A stretch of 64,000 nucleotides of DNA. Origin: Ustulina deusta (Eukaryota; Ascomycota; Sordariomycetes; Xylariales; Xylariaceae). The notes under the pieces were generated by a model, which worked only from the letters and a program-made list of their open reading frames with translations, made no database searches and had not been told where the DNA came from. Below are positions 20,979-31,508 of this stretch, one piece after another. Positions within the stretch are counted from its first letter, which is position 1. Every line of letters begins with the position of its first letter. The translations under genes were made by a program, and so were the position numbers. The stretch covers positions 1,798,001-1,862,000 of the forward strand of contig JAJNNX010000002.1 in NCBI GenBank assembly GCA_023159155.1, in the 5' to 3' direction.

Positions 20979-23205
20979 ATGCAGCGTGTTTCGTCCCTAC
21001 TCCCAAGCTGGGATCGTAATAGGTCCAGCGCCAGTAGTTTCACCAACGGCCATGCCCGCAAGAACAGCATCGAGAAGGTGCGCGGTTGGGCTGATAAAAT
21101 CCCGTCGTCCCGTTCTTCCCGACTAGCCCGGGAGGCGTTCTGGCCTACGACGCTGGATAAAGAATGCGAAAAGGCTGCTCGCATATTGAAATCGTTCTGC
21201 AGTATGTTCGGCACCCTGCACTGCCGAGAATAACAGGCCTCGATGGCCGCAGCTTCAGCTGATACCTCGCTGACACTGATCAACAGGTGATGGTTTCTCA
21301 ACACCCGACGACCGACCGGGAAGCCCCTTGACATCGTCGAGTACGCAGTCGTCGAGCAGAATATTGAAGAAGATCCCCCCGAGGTTAATACAAAATGCTG
21401 TTGGGCTTGCTGTTTTCACATCAATGCGATCGGGGCTATGGACCTCGGGCTCAGGAGGGAGCGGTATCTTGGTTGCGCGGAAGACAGATGGCACATGGTC
21501 TCCGCCGTCTGGCTTGGTGCTGCAGACACCGAGCTTAGGTTTTGTCATTGGGGTGGACATCTACGACTGTGTCTTAATTATCAACAACTTCACTGTTCTT
21601 GAAGCCTTTGCGCGGCCTAAGTTGACGCTTGGCACAGATGTTATCTTGTCCACCGGCCCATTGGTATCGTTAGGCTTACTTGAGAACGACGTTACATGGA
21701 CTGATTTGAGTGATGCGGCTATCACGTACGTGAAGGCGAAGGGGCAGTTCTCCGAAGTCAAATTAGAAGGCACAGTCATCCAAGAACGGAGGGATGAGAA
21801 TGACAGATTCTACGGCATGACATTGGGCGTTGCAAAGATATTGTCAGGGGATATTAATCAAAGCCTTCCACAGCTAAGGCCTTTAACGGAGGTTTTGAAA
21901 GCTGCCGAGGGACGGGTAGACTACGATACGGCTCTCGTCGAGTCCCTCTCTTCTCAGCCTGCTCCAAGTGACGCCACAATTGAGCACCCGGGCGTATCAC
22001 ACTCGTCGCTTAGTTTCGGGCTTCCTACTGTTACTGATCCAGACCCTTTCGGCGTTTTGGCTCTCGAGATGGCTGGAGTGGGCATTCGCGAGGCTGGAAC
22101 GCATCTACGTCCTGAAAGTAGTCAATTTGAGTACCATCCGAGCCCAACCAGCCCAGTCTTTCCGAAGGGGAAGCGAGGCAGTGTCGATACAGCTATGTCA
22201 CGTAGCAATCGGGGTAGCTACATGTCTAACAGGACCGTTGGTACAGAGAAGAGCCAAACTACAGATGCCTGTACCCAAACATTCTCAGCGACGCCAGAAA
22301 CAACGCCAACTCATAGCCAAAGCCAGAGTGAGGATGGTCACCAACAGCATTTGTCTGACGAAATCCCGGAAACCAAGGAACCCGAGGAACCCGTAGAGGT
22401 TGACTATACTAAGATTGACATCAGCTCCCTACGTATGCTCTCCAATTTTCCCGACCTGGAGGAGACGACGCCTGAGGCGTTACTGGATAACAACGGGACG
22501 CTAATGAGCACTAATGCCGAGGAGCAAGGCAAGCATATTGGGGAAGATAAACCCAAGGAGGACAAAGCAAGGATTTGTAGTCTCACCCCCGCAGTCGATA
22601 CCGAGAATGAGGGTTATGCGGATGATGAAGAAGACGATAGCAGCATCTACGGCACAGATGACAACGATATCGAAAATGACGGGGAATCTGACTACGACGA
22701 CGAATCAGATGACGGTGAGGAGGCAATCGTCTTTGAGGTTGCCACGGCACAAGCTCCGACTCGGGTGGCTGTGGTTGGAACCCAAGTAGTGCAAGCTAAA
22801 GGGGCCGTAGTCAACATTCCTAAGAGAATACCGCCACCGCTCCCAACCCGGAGCCCCGCGCGCACCTCGCGGAGGCGAAGTCAGATGACTGACGTTGGTA
22901 GCATGGTGAGCAGCCCTTTGAGGAAAGAATTCGACCCCGTGGAAGTTTCGGGCGGCGCTACACCTAGGGCCTCTAAGACCCTGGAACCCACAAGCGATGC
23001 TGCGGGTAACGAGATATCCCAACCTCCTCAAAACGCGACTCGAGTCAAAGTTTCAGAGAACTCTACAGATTCGGAAACTACCTGGGCTCCTGAATTTCAA
23101 GAGCGGTCCGTGAAGCGAGCAAGCCATGTTGTGCAGACTTCATCCACGGAAGAACAGTCTGATCTGGGTGCTGAGGATAAGGTAACAGTAGCCTCTGTTG
23201 CTTAA
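20979..23205 (+). CDS. SYLF/Ysc84-domain protein with long acidic disordered tail
   Basis: A 713-residue protein from exons 20979-21201 and 21287-23205; the intron has GTATGT..CAACAG and a codon AGT spans it. After a Ser-rich N-terminus, residues about 50-270 form the SYLF (DUF500) domain. Visible marks are the KECEKAARILKSFC helix, IPPRLIQNAVGLAVFTSMRSG, GSGILVARKTDGTWSPPSG, GFVIGVDIYDCVLIINN and ALVESL near its end. SYLF domains bind phosphoinositides and, in Ysc84/Lsb3, actin at endocytic sites. Unlike Ysc84, there is no C-terminal SH3 domain. Instead the last 400 residues are Ser/Pro/Glu-rich with an Asp/Glu-rich run (about 22620-22730) and a PPPLPTRSP proline motif that could itself bind SH3 domains. 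A membrane-trafficking role is inferred. Confidence 0.85.
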
Positions 23206-24022
23206 GATGAGTGAGCTGCTACTCCTACTCCGGTTTATGTACGACACGAAAACGTTTATTCAGCCATTATCACTTTGAGCAATGCATGGGCAGGTTATGA
23301 GGATCGGGAAAGACATTCATCGGCGCTATCGGAAAGGGTTGTTGTATCATTAAGGAAAGGCATTTTGCCATGTGCCTCCGGTTTGGGGGCGTGGATTCCG
23401 ATAACGGGTTTATTGACAAGCCAGGGAGGCAACAGCATGATAACAATACCCTGATCAGCATTGTTTATTTATGGTTTACATGATTGTACATATTCCACAT
23501 AATCTTAACAGGACCTTACTTGCGGGCGCTGGAGCGGGGGTTATGTGCCACGCATGGGAACAGGTGCTGGCAAAGTACCTGTAAGTTGTACGCGGTGTTG
23601 TCGGTCCAGCGTGGATTATGGGGAGCCGTAGTAGAGGTACTATTTGGGTTGAAGCGAGAAGTCTAGAGGCGGGAGGTAGACTAGAATAGCCTGCGACGGG
23701 ACCCGTGCGTGTGTACGTTGCTACGGTTTTTCTCGATGCTCGATATTCACCCACTTTACCAGTTTCAATTTCTGAAGAACTTCAATACACACACTCTCAT
23801 CTTGTGCCTTTTCGTGTCAACCAAGCGCTCTCTACCATCTGCGCTTCAAATACCCCCCCTGCCCACTCCCGAGTTCAACTCGAACACTTCTTCCCAATGT
23901 GCCCTCATTGTTTGGTCTATCAATACCCGCTCATCCGCAATAGCATCGATTCAATCCATTCTCAGGCATCTTCGGCCCTTCGAGAGACTTAGACCACTAC
24001 CTAAGCGAATTGTCCGACAGAC
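23206..24022. other. Intergenic region upstream of the ARP9 locus
   Basis: No gene recognised. ORFs at 23484-23666 and 23705-24203 are pyrimidine-rich leader-like sequence. Confidence 0.4.
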
Positions 24023-24670
24023 ATGTTCCGGCGTCTCGATAACGACCGAGGTGGACCTCCATCGTCGGCGCCGCCCATTGGAGAACTGCAGGTTCACGGT
24101 AATGGCCAATCATTGTAAGCCATCTCTGGCTTCCCTTACGTCTGTCCAGCGCCGACGCATCAGCCACAACGACCATGCGGCCGCCACAGCCAAGAGTCAC
24201 TAACCTGATATGGATGCTCCAGGCCCCAGCCACAGCACCAGTCGGCGCGCGAGTCGCCGCTGAATGGAGCTACCAGCTTGACTCCCACCGAAGCAGGCGA
24301 ACCCGCAAGCAGCACCTGTACCCGCCCCTAGAAGCGCGTTGGTTCACGCGAGCTTGTGGCGATTGGACTGCCGCACTGGGCCGATTCCTCGTCTGCAGAG
24401 GCAACCTCATCCGACGACAGCGAACCCCCCCCAGGAATCCAGCGAAATTGTCTATATAGGGATCCCCTCAAGACACCGACCAAGAGGCACAAGCTACAAC
24501 GGGTCGAATCTACGCCACGCCGAGAGCGAGCCCTACGCAGAGATTTTCTGCGCCAGCGCAGCGAGGTCGGCAAAGGCAACCGCAGTGTCGACAGCAACGA
24601 CAACGGCAGCGGGCAACCGAACGCGCTCGGCCTTGAGCGTGGACTGTTCGGCGATCCCGACCCCTTCAAC
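24023..24670 (+). other. Coding-like exons upstream of and in frame with ARP9, interrupted by one TAG
   Basis: An ATG at 24023 opens a 92-nt exon (MFRRLDNDRGGPPSSAPP...). It ends at a GTAAGC donor (24115), and the intron carries a perfect CTAAC branch site (24201-24205) and a CAG acceptor at 24223. The next exon continues in the ARP9 frame with a Gln/Pro/Ser-rich sequence, meets a single TAG at 24329-24331, and then runs open through 24332-24670 directly into the ARP9 start. The block after the TAG (KRVGSRELVAIGLPHWADSS...) also looks coding. It could be an N-terminal extension of ARP9 with an error or unrecognised intron at the TAG, or a short upstream gene or uORF. I could not find an intron that removes the TAG and keeps frame. 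Confidence 0.5.
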
Positions 24671-26886
24671 ATGTCTAACCAGCAGGGCAAATGGCGCGAG
24701 GATCAGGTCCTCGTCGTCTGCCCTGGCAGCCAGACCACCATGGCCCAACTGGGCTGTAGCGAGCTTACACCACCCGCGCATCGCATTCCCACGAGGATGT
24801 TCAAAGATGAGGATAGCGACGAGTACCGGCCCTTCTACACCTACAAGCGCAAGAAGACGGCGAAGACGGAGAAGTCTGAGAAGGCGGAGACAACAGCGCC
24901 TGCCGATGGCGCAAACGACGAGGACGAATGGGAATACATCGAGGATCGTGACAGCGTCGAAGATGCTATCTATCCAATGCAGGGTACGTTGACAGCCTGA
25001 CCAACAGCACCTGCACCGTGCAGCCGTTGATCGTCAATGAGCCAAGACCAGTAAATTGAAGCAGCGACAGTCGCTAATCACTAGGTTGCAGGTGGGCGCA
25101 TAGTCAACATGCCAGCCTTCTTGGCTTTTCTCGATCACGTACACAGTCTCCTCACATCGACGTTCCACAACACCCCGATTGTGCTAATGGCTTCGCCGCA
25201 ATGGACCCGCCCCGACTGCGAAGGGATAACCCGCTACATATTCGAGAAAACCAAGACGCCGGCGCTTTGTCTCTTGCATAGCGCCGTGGCTTCGCAGTAC
25301 GGCCTGAAGTGGTCTACTATGACAGTCGTGGACATTGGTTTCGAGAAAGTCGATGTTACGTGCATTTACGATAGCAATATTGTCAGTCATAAGGACCTGG
25401 GATTCCCAACACCAGTGCGAGAAATTTCCGGCGGAGAGGTCTTCACACAGCGGCTGTTGTCCTTGTTGAAAGACAAGGGCTTCACGTATGAGATGGCCGA
25501 GCAGCTGAAGAAGAGTCCCATATGCGAGGTTCTGCCGTACATACCCGATTTACCAGATCTGATGGAGATCCCTACCGAGTCGCATGGAGGTGCGAGCCAA
25601 GGAGCTGCGCCGACAACTATTAGCGCGGAACCGCCAAAGATTATGGAGCCAACAAAGCCGGCTTTTAGCACCGACAACGACACTGAGAATGGTGATCCTA
25701 AAGAAGCAGACGAAGGCGTTCTAGACGTGGCCAACATCGTTACGAGCGGGAACACGCGCGAATTCCTCGCTAAGCGAGAAAAGGAGAAGGCCGAGAAGGT
25801 CAAGACGAAGAAGCAGAGCAAGAGTCAGGAAACAGAGTCTGCCGCCGTAAAACCTAGTCGATTACCCAATTCCAAACGGAAGACCAACATATTTCACTAC
25901 GAAGATTTAGAGCACGAAGATGTACAAGTACCGGTTCCGAATAATGCCGCCAAGCCTGATTCTGCGGTTGCAGCAAGCGCCCAAGCGCCGATCAGTGAGA
26001 CACCAGCCGCGCCAGAAAAAACCCCGACAAGCGAAGAGGCGAAACCTGAGGCCAAATCTGTAGAAGGCAGTCAGGCGAATGGCCAGAAAAATGGCGATGC
26101 GTCCACCGAGTCCACCAAGACGGTGACGGAACGCCGAACGAAACGAGTGCGGAAGGATATTGAAGTTGGCCTGGAGAGGTTCTTCTTCGCGGATCGCGGT
26201 GAAATAAACCGAATGACGGATACGATCTATCACGCAATTCAGAGCATTGATGATATCTACAAGCGATCCGCTTGTTGGGATAACATCGTCTTTGTTGGCA
26301 ATGGTAGTCGCCTCCGAGGACTGAAAGATAACATCATGCAGACGCTGATTTCTCGGCATCTAATTTCACCCAGCACTGCCACCATCTTTACGTCAGAGCT
26401 TCCCTCGAACATGGCGACGCCCAGTGGAACGGGTTCGCAAACCCCAACTGGCTCTTTCACGGGCCAACTACCTACCACAAGCTCCGTAAATCCCCTGTTA
26501 CAGGCGGCGACGACAGCTTCGCTTGGCGTACCTGGTCAAATACATGCCCCCGGTTCTAACGCTGGTGATGGTACTAGCCACCATTCTCATGGACAGACAC
26601 CCATGAGCATCAAGCAAGCTGTCCAGCCAACGTATCTTGCCGACTGGACCAAGAATGGGTTTGAAGAGGCCATGTTTCTGGGCTCACTCGTCGCTGCTCG
26701 CCTGGCATACTGCATCCACAACCTAGATGCGGCCAGTACAGAGTCTCAGCGCTACATGAGCCTAAACCGTGTTGATTACAAGTGAGTTACTCCTACAGCC
26801 CAAGTTCGAAAAATTCCCATGCTAACGACGTTGGCAGCGAGAACGGCCCAAAGGCTATCCGGACTCACTCGATGCTAGGTTCATAA
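24671..26886 (+). CDS. arp9: Actin-related protein Arp9 (SWI/SNF and RSC chromatin remodelling subunit)
   Basis: A nuclear actin-related protein that, in yeast, pairs with Arp7 on the HSA helix of Snf2/Sth1 and couples ATPase to remodelling. Exons are 24671-24983, 25092-26781 and 26838-26886, giving 683 residues. Frame is kept across GGTACGT..GCAG and GTGAGT..GCAG introns. The conserved start (LVVCPGSQTTMAQLG) is followed by the family's PTRMF and SVEDAIYPMQGGRIVN blocks. The actin-fold phosphate-loop-like segment is TVVDIGFEKVDVTCIYD, and further marks are KKSPICEVLPY, FVGNGSRLRGLKDN and the late PTYLADWTKNGFEEAMFLGS. A Lys/Glu-rich and Ala/Pro-rich insertion separates the halves at about residues 280-420, with a second Ser/Thr/Gly-rich insertion near 550-600. 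The start at 24671 is uncertain because the frame is open upstream. Confidence 0.87.
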
Positions 26887-28779
26887 ACCGCATGACGTGC
26901 TTAACTGCTTCTCTTTCGGCGGATATCCTGGAGTTGATGGGTATAAAAAAATGGAGGCGTCTTGCGAGGGAAGTCGCTCATGTCGCTTCAGTGTTTTTCT
27001 ATTCTTCTAGTCGCCCTTGCACAGATCTTATAGCCATTCGGGAGTTGGGTGGAACAAGGTTGATGAGGAGTAATTCCCATCCAATATCCCTTCATGCGAT
27101 GAAACTCTTCCAGGTCTCGTCGTTGATAAAGATAATGGAAATATAGTTAGTTATGGCCTCGAACGGTAACAGCACGAATGACACAAAAATTAGAACATTT
27201 AAAACCCTCGCTTAGATACGAGTGTCGCGCCTGGAATAAATAATAACTTGAAGAAAATCATAAAATTTTACAAGCGAACCCGTATCTAGCATAGCCATAC
27301 ACTTATCTCAACTACTAAGGCGGGCTCTTCATCTAGTAGAGCAGCATATAAAACTTATTCCTCAGATGAAGGCGGGCCGACATAATATGGAGGGCTACTA
27401 GACAGTAGAATGCCGAGGGTTCGACTCCACTGTTGGATGGTTTGTAGGCTGCGTTGAGGGTGAAACTTGGATCCGGGCAACTGGATGGATTTGGTGTTTA
27501 ATTACGCATCGTCGAAATCTGTTGACGAAACGTAAACAAATTTATCCTGGGCCAGGCCAGCACTATAAACCAAGGATTATTTTCTAGACATTTCTTCCGG
27601 TTCATGCTGAGCACCTACTGAATGCGCGATAATTACCATCAGGTCTCCCACTTCTAAGCAATACTTGCTCTGACTTGGGAGAGGAGCCCCTAAGGCCATG
27701 CTGCCTCCGAGGGGACGCTCTGTGTAGCGCGAAGTATACATATTTTATTTTATTTTAAATAAGGCACAAGCATATACATTACTGTCTCGATGACCACATT
27801 TGGGAATTCTCTGTGCTCCTATTCCTAGCTTTGACCTGTAGTGCTGGAGGCTCTCATGTAACAAGGCGATGATGGGTTGCGGCGTCGCTTCCACGCTCTC
27901 TGTTGTGACCGTGATGGTCAATGCCATGATTACCTTTTGTTTGTCTATTTGCGCGTCGTGCCCCGGAATCCGCTCGCCTCTTGTGCCCAGATTCCTTCCT
28001 TTGGAGTGTGGTAAATGCCTCGCCTACATACTCCCTCTAAGTTGTAAGGGTAAGGTTTTAGCTAGACTAAGACAGGCCGAACCAGACAGCCAACAGACCA
28101 ACAGTAGCTAAGGTCACTAATAAATGTAACATGATTGAAAGGCAAGGTCTACGAAAGAGTTTATAGTAGACTGGATGAGGGGTTAGTAAGGGGTATACTA
28201 CTGAGTGAGCTATCCGTAGCCAACGTGCAGACCAGTGCAGGGACTATTAAAGCAAGAATGCTGATATGTGTTGAAATCAGAAGAACCCTCGCCATAGTAC
28301 CGGCATCATAGGTATTGGCGATTTTTACATGACACAATTGCAGCCACCAGCGAATCTATGGAGTTCTTGATACCTGGGACATTGCGAGCTACGTCCGCGC
28401 CCGATCAAAGTTGCTACGAGACCATATTCGCCCCCTTTTTATGTTGCAGGGAATTTGTGTCAGTAGCACATCGCGGGATTGCCAATTCAACATTTTTAAG
28501 GACAAAGAAAAAAAGAACGGGTATGTTTCTGGACCAGCATGAAGGTAAATCAGAGGTAATAAAGGAGCAATAGGTAGATTAGGTAATTGATGATGTTGTA
28601 GGAAGGATGGCGATACCTTTGGCAGGCCTGTGAGGGGCAATAGTATACAGCACTGTGCCTGTACCTTCTCCACAGTATCCACAACTAGAGTGAATATAGA
28701 GCGAGTATCCTTCGTTCATTCCCACACTTGGAGTAGGATGGTCTGGCTCTTGCTGGCTCACAGTTAGCTCATTGTATAT
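26887..28779. other. Gene-poor region between ARP9 and tRNA-Val
   Basis: No gene supported. The section 27150-28200 is AT-rich with a few short ORFs lacking motifs. It looks like neutral or decayed intergenic DNA. Confidence 0.4.
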
Positions 28780-28853
28780 GGTTTCGTGGTGTAGTTGGTT
28801 ATCACGTCAGTCTAACACACTGAAGGTCTCCGGTTCAAGTCCGGGCGAAATCA
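28780..28853 (+). tRNA. tRNA-Val (anticodon AAC)
   Basis: The acceptor stem GGTTTCG (28780-28786) pairs with CGAAATC (28846-28852), discriminator A. The D arm is GTG..CAC, the anticodon stem TCAGT/ACTGA carries loop CTAACAC, and anticodon AAC is at 28814-28816. The T arm is TCCGG-TTCAAGT-CCGGG. No intron. A T-rich stretch (ATTCTTTTTG) begins six bases downstream and could serve as the Pol III terminator. Confidence 0.94.
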
Positions 28854-29719
28854 ATCGTATTCTTTTTGATGATGTAGATACATACTTGGCTTTTTGTGTC
28901 GCTGTTGGTGTAAGCCTGCTTGCTCTTGCTCCGTGCTCATACCACCAACAACATATAGCAAATAGCATCGTGACCTATTCTTGTTTTAGACAGTCTAGAC
29001 TAGATCTAGCCCATGCTAGAAGGGATGCCCGTAACACAAAGTGCGATTGAAGAGAGAGGCTGGTTTCGGCTCAGGAGAACACATACTTCTAGGAGGAGAA
29101 CAGGTCCGGGTCGAGGTAATACTACCACCATTACTGCTACTTGGTATCATGGTGTCTACTTGCAGTTTTTTCCCCCTTCTATTTTCAGACATTTTGTATT
29201 TTTTTTGTGTAGTCTTCTATCTACATCCAGCATCAATATATAAAAGACATTCTAATGAACCAGATAGCAGAGAAAGTATCAGAAACATGCAAGCTAAACT
29301 ATGTATGGGAAGGGTAAGCCTCGAAGTATGTAGGAACTCGGATTTGCCTTGCTAGGTAAGGTACCCTATGATCAATATCATAAATCCTTACAGCAATAGG
29401 TACATAATAAGAATACATACTCACCTAAAATAAATAAACAGATATCCATCTCAGTTACTGATGAAAAGATGGTTAGCATTGACCTCTTTCATTATTTACT
29501 CCCCCCCCTTTCCGCTATATATATATATATATATACCTAGGTATTCTTCTCATCGCGGATGAACATCAACAGGGAGCGCACTCAAACAATTACGGTATGG
29601 GATTTCACAAAGTTTATTAAATCTCAAGATTACAACTCTGGTACAGCCTAGGGAATAGGGACGACGACACCCAGAAAGAAACCCTGAGCCACCTCTCCGA
29701 CCCCGCCCGCCCCCCCCCC
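28854..29719. other. Intergenic region downstream of tRNA-Val
   Basis: No gene supported; contains a short TA microsatellite and the 3' UTR side of the quinone reductase gene. Confidence 0.45.
29516..29535. repeat. (TA)10 microsatellite
   Basis: Ten uninterrupted TA units, immediately followed by a CCTAGGTA element. Confidence 0.85.
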
Positions 29720-30880
29720 TTACTTCGATGGATCGATCAGCAGTTTGCCCGTCGTCTTCCTGCCCTCCAAATCCTCGTGGATCTTTTTCACCTCGCTGAG
29801 GGGGTAGACGTGGTGCACGCGGACCCGGAGGGCGTCCTTCTCGACGAGACCGAAGAGCTCCTCGACGTAGCCGGCGAACTCGTCCCGCGTGGTGATGTAG
29901 TTGAACAGCGTGGGCCGCATCAGGCGCGCGTTCTTGGCCGACAGCCGGGCGATGGTCAAGGGCGGGGGCGCGCCCGAGGCGTTGCCGAAGGAGATCAGGC
30001 TGCCCTTGCGCGCGACGGACTCGAGGCTCACGTCGAAGGTGGACTTGCCGACGCCGTCGAAGACGGCCGCGCACCCGTTCCCGCCCGTGAGCTCCGCCAC
30101 GCGCGCCAGGACGTCCTCGTGGCTGTAGTTGACGACGTGCGTGGCGCCGTTCTGCGCCGCGAGCGCCGCCTTCTCCACCGTCGACACCGTGCCGATGGTG
30201 TTGGCCCCGATGGCCCGCAGCAGCTGGCAGAGAAGCAGGCCGGTGCCGCCCGCCGCCGCGTGCACGAGCACCCAGTCGCCCTCCTTCACCGCGTGTGCCT
30301 CGCGCACGAGCGTCAGTGCCGTCAGCCCCTGCAGCAGCGCCGCGGCGGCCGTGCCCGGCTCGAACGACGGCGGCACCTTGACGGCTCGCGCCGCCGGCAC
30401 CGCGGTGAACTCGGCGTACCCGCTCTCGCCCATCCACGCCACGCGGTCGCCGACCTCGAGCCCGAGCGCGTCGCCGGGGCCCACGGCGACGACCGTGCCT
30501 TCTCCCTCCCGGCCGAGGATGTACGGGAACCGCGGCGGCGGGTACAGGCCCGTGCGGAAGTAGGTATCTATGAAATTCACGCCGAGATAGTGGTTCTGCA
30601 CCAGGATCTGACCGTCGGCCGGTGTGGGCACTGGGACGTCGGTCTTGTATTCTAGGACCTCAGTCCCGCCCGTCTTGTTGATGTACACGGCCTTCATCGT
30701 GCTCGGAATCGAAGCCATTGTGCGTGTGAAATCTCGCCTGATGCTCGCAGTCGGACTCCTTCTTGTGGCAATCGTTGGCCTGAGATTCAGAGGTGGATGA
30801 GAGGGCGAGAGCTGGGACGTGATGACAGACACCCGACGAGACGCTATGAGTGTGGGATGTGAGACAACTCGAAGGGACAT
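29720..30880 (-). CDS. NADPH:quinone oxidoreductase (zeta-crystallin / Zta1 type), possible mitochondrial form
   Basis: A 386-residue intronless MDR-family reductase that would transfer hydride from NADPH to quinones. The core begins MKAVYINKTGGTEVLEYK. Marks include NHYLGVNFIDTYFRTGLYP, PYILGREGEGTVVAVG, the cofactor-binding motif HAAAGGTGLLLCQ, FDGVGKSTFDVSLES and the end KTTGKLLIDPSK. The family lacks structural zinc, consistent with the absence of the MDR zinc-binding cysteines here. The frame has two good starts: ATG at 30880 adds about 54 residues rich in Arg, Ser and Thr and without acidic residues, as in a mitochondrial presequence; ATG at 30718 (MASIPSTMKA) gives the cytosolic-size enzyme. 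Third-position GC is very high, which also creates long shadow frames on both strands. Confidence 0.92.
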   Translation of the reverse strand: MSLRVVSHPTLIASRRVSVITSQLSPSHPPLNLRPTIATRRSPTASIRRDFTRTMASIPSTMKAVYINKTGGTEVLEYKTDVPVPTPADGQILVQNHYLGVNFIDTYFRTGLYPPPRFPYILGREGEGTVVAVGPGDALGLEVGDRVAWMGESGYAEFTAVPAARAVKVPPSFEPGTAAAALLQGLTALTLVREAHAVKEGDWVLVHAAAGGTGLLLCQLLRAIGANTIGTVSTVEKAALAAQNGATHVVNYSHEDVLARVAELTGGNGCAAVFDGVGKSTFDVSLESVARKGSLISFGNASGAPPPLTIARLSAKNARLMRPTLFNYITTRDEFAGYVEELFGLVEKDALRVRVHHVYPLSEVKKIHEDLEGRKTTGKLLIDPSK

Positions 30881-31508
30881 AGAACGAAAGTGGCACGCTT
30901 GAGTACAAAGCTGTGAGGTTGGCGCTGGCTATGTGTGTAATCTGCCCTTTCCGTCGCTAGAACTGGTCACCTTGCTATGTATACTCAGTTTATTTGTGAA
31001 GGTACCGACGAGGTCGTAGTCAGACCCCCATTTACCGACAGTTAAACCTAGAATTAGCTCCGGTCGTCGAATTAATCAGCGGGCGTAGAATAGAATAGCC
31101 GCACATACGCGACCCCTCCTTTTCCTAACAGCTTAAAAGACTGACGCCATTCACAGAGGCAGCCCCTCATAGGCCCCGCCCAGCGCGGGGGCTTGATCTG
31201 GGGGGCAGAGAAGACGGAATAAGCCAGTACCACTTCGGAATTACTGTCTCAACACATCATGTGTTGTAGCAACTACCTACACGTAGGTAGTATCTGACTT
31301 TCTTTTGTTTCTGTTCTTCTTTTGACACGCCACGTGGGTAGCAGATGCAACCACCCCTATTTATACCATCGAGGGTGTTGTATTTCCATGTGAATCCTGC
31401 ATCCATTCATGGCAGTGGGGGAATCTACCTATTAGACGTCCTGACCATGGGTGATTACATGTCTGTTATGTTACATTCCCTTCAGCTCGCCTCCGACTTT
31501 CCCCCGCT
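30881..31508. other. Intergenic region upstream of quinone reductase
   Basis: Holds the presumed quinone reductase promoter and the 3' UTR of CCT4. A short inverted element CTACCTACACGTAGGTAG lies near 31273-31290. No gene. Confidence 0.45.

Noticed and set aside
27390..27450. Possible tRNA-like sequence with GGGTTCGACTCC
   Set aside because: It has a T-loop-like piece, but the T stem does not pair and no acceptor, D or anticodon arms could be found.
28772..29050. 92-codon plus-strand frame starting near the tRNA
   Set aside because: It reads through tRNA-Val; this is a common artefact.
29550..30655. Long open frames of 292-295 codons overlapping the quinone reductase on both strands
   Set aside because: They are shadows of the very GC-rich third positions of the real gene and have Arg/Gly/Ala-rich composition without motifs.
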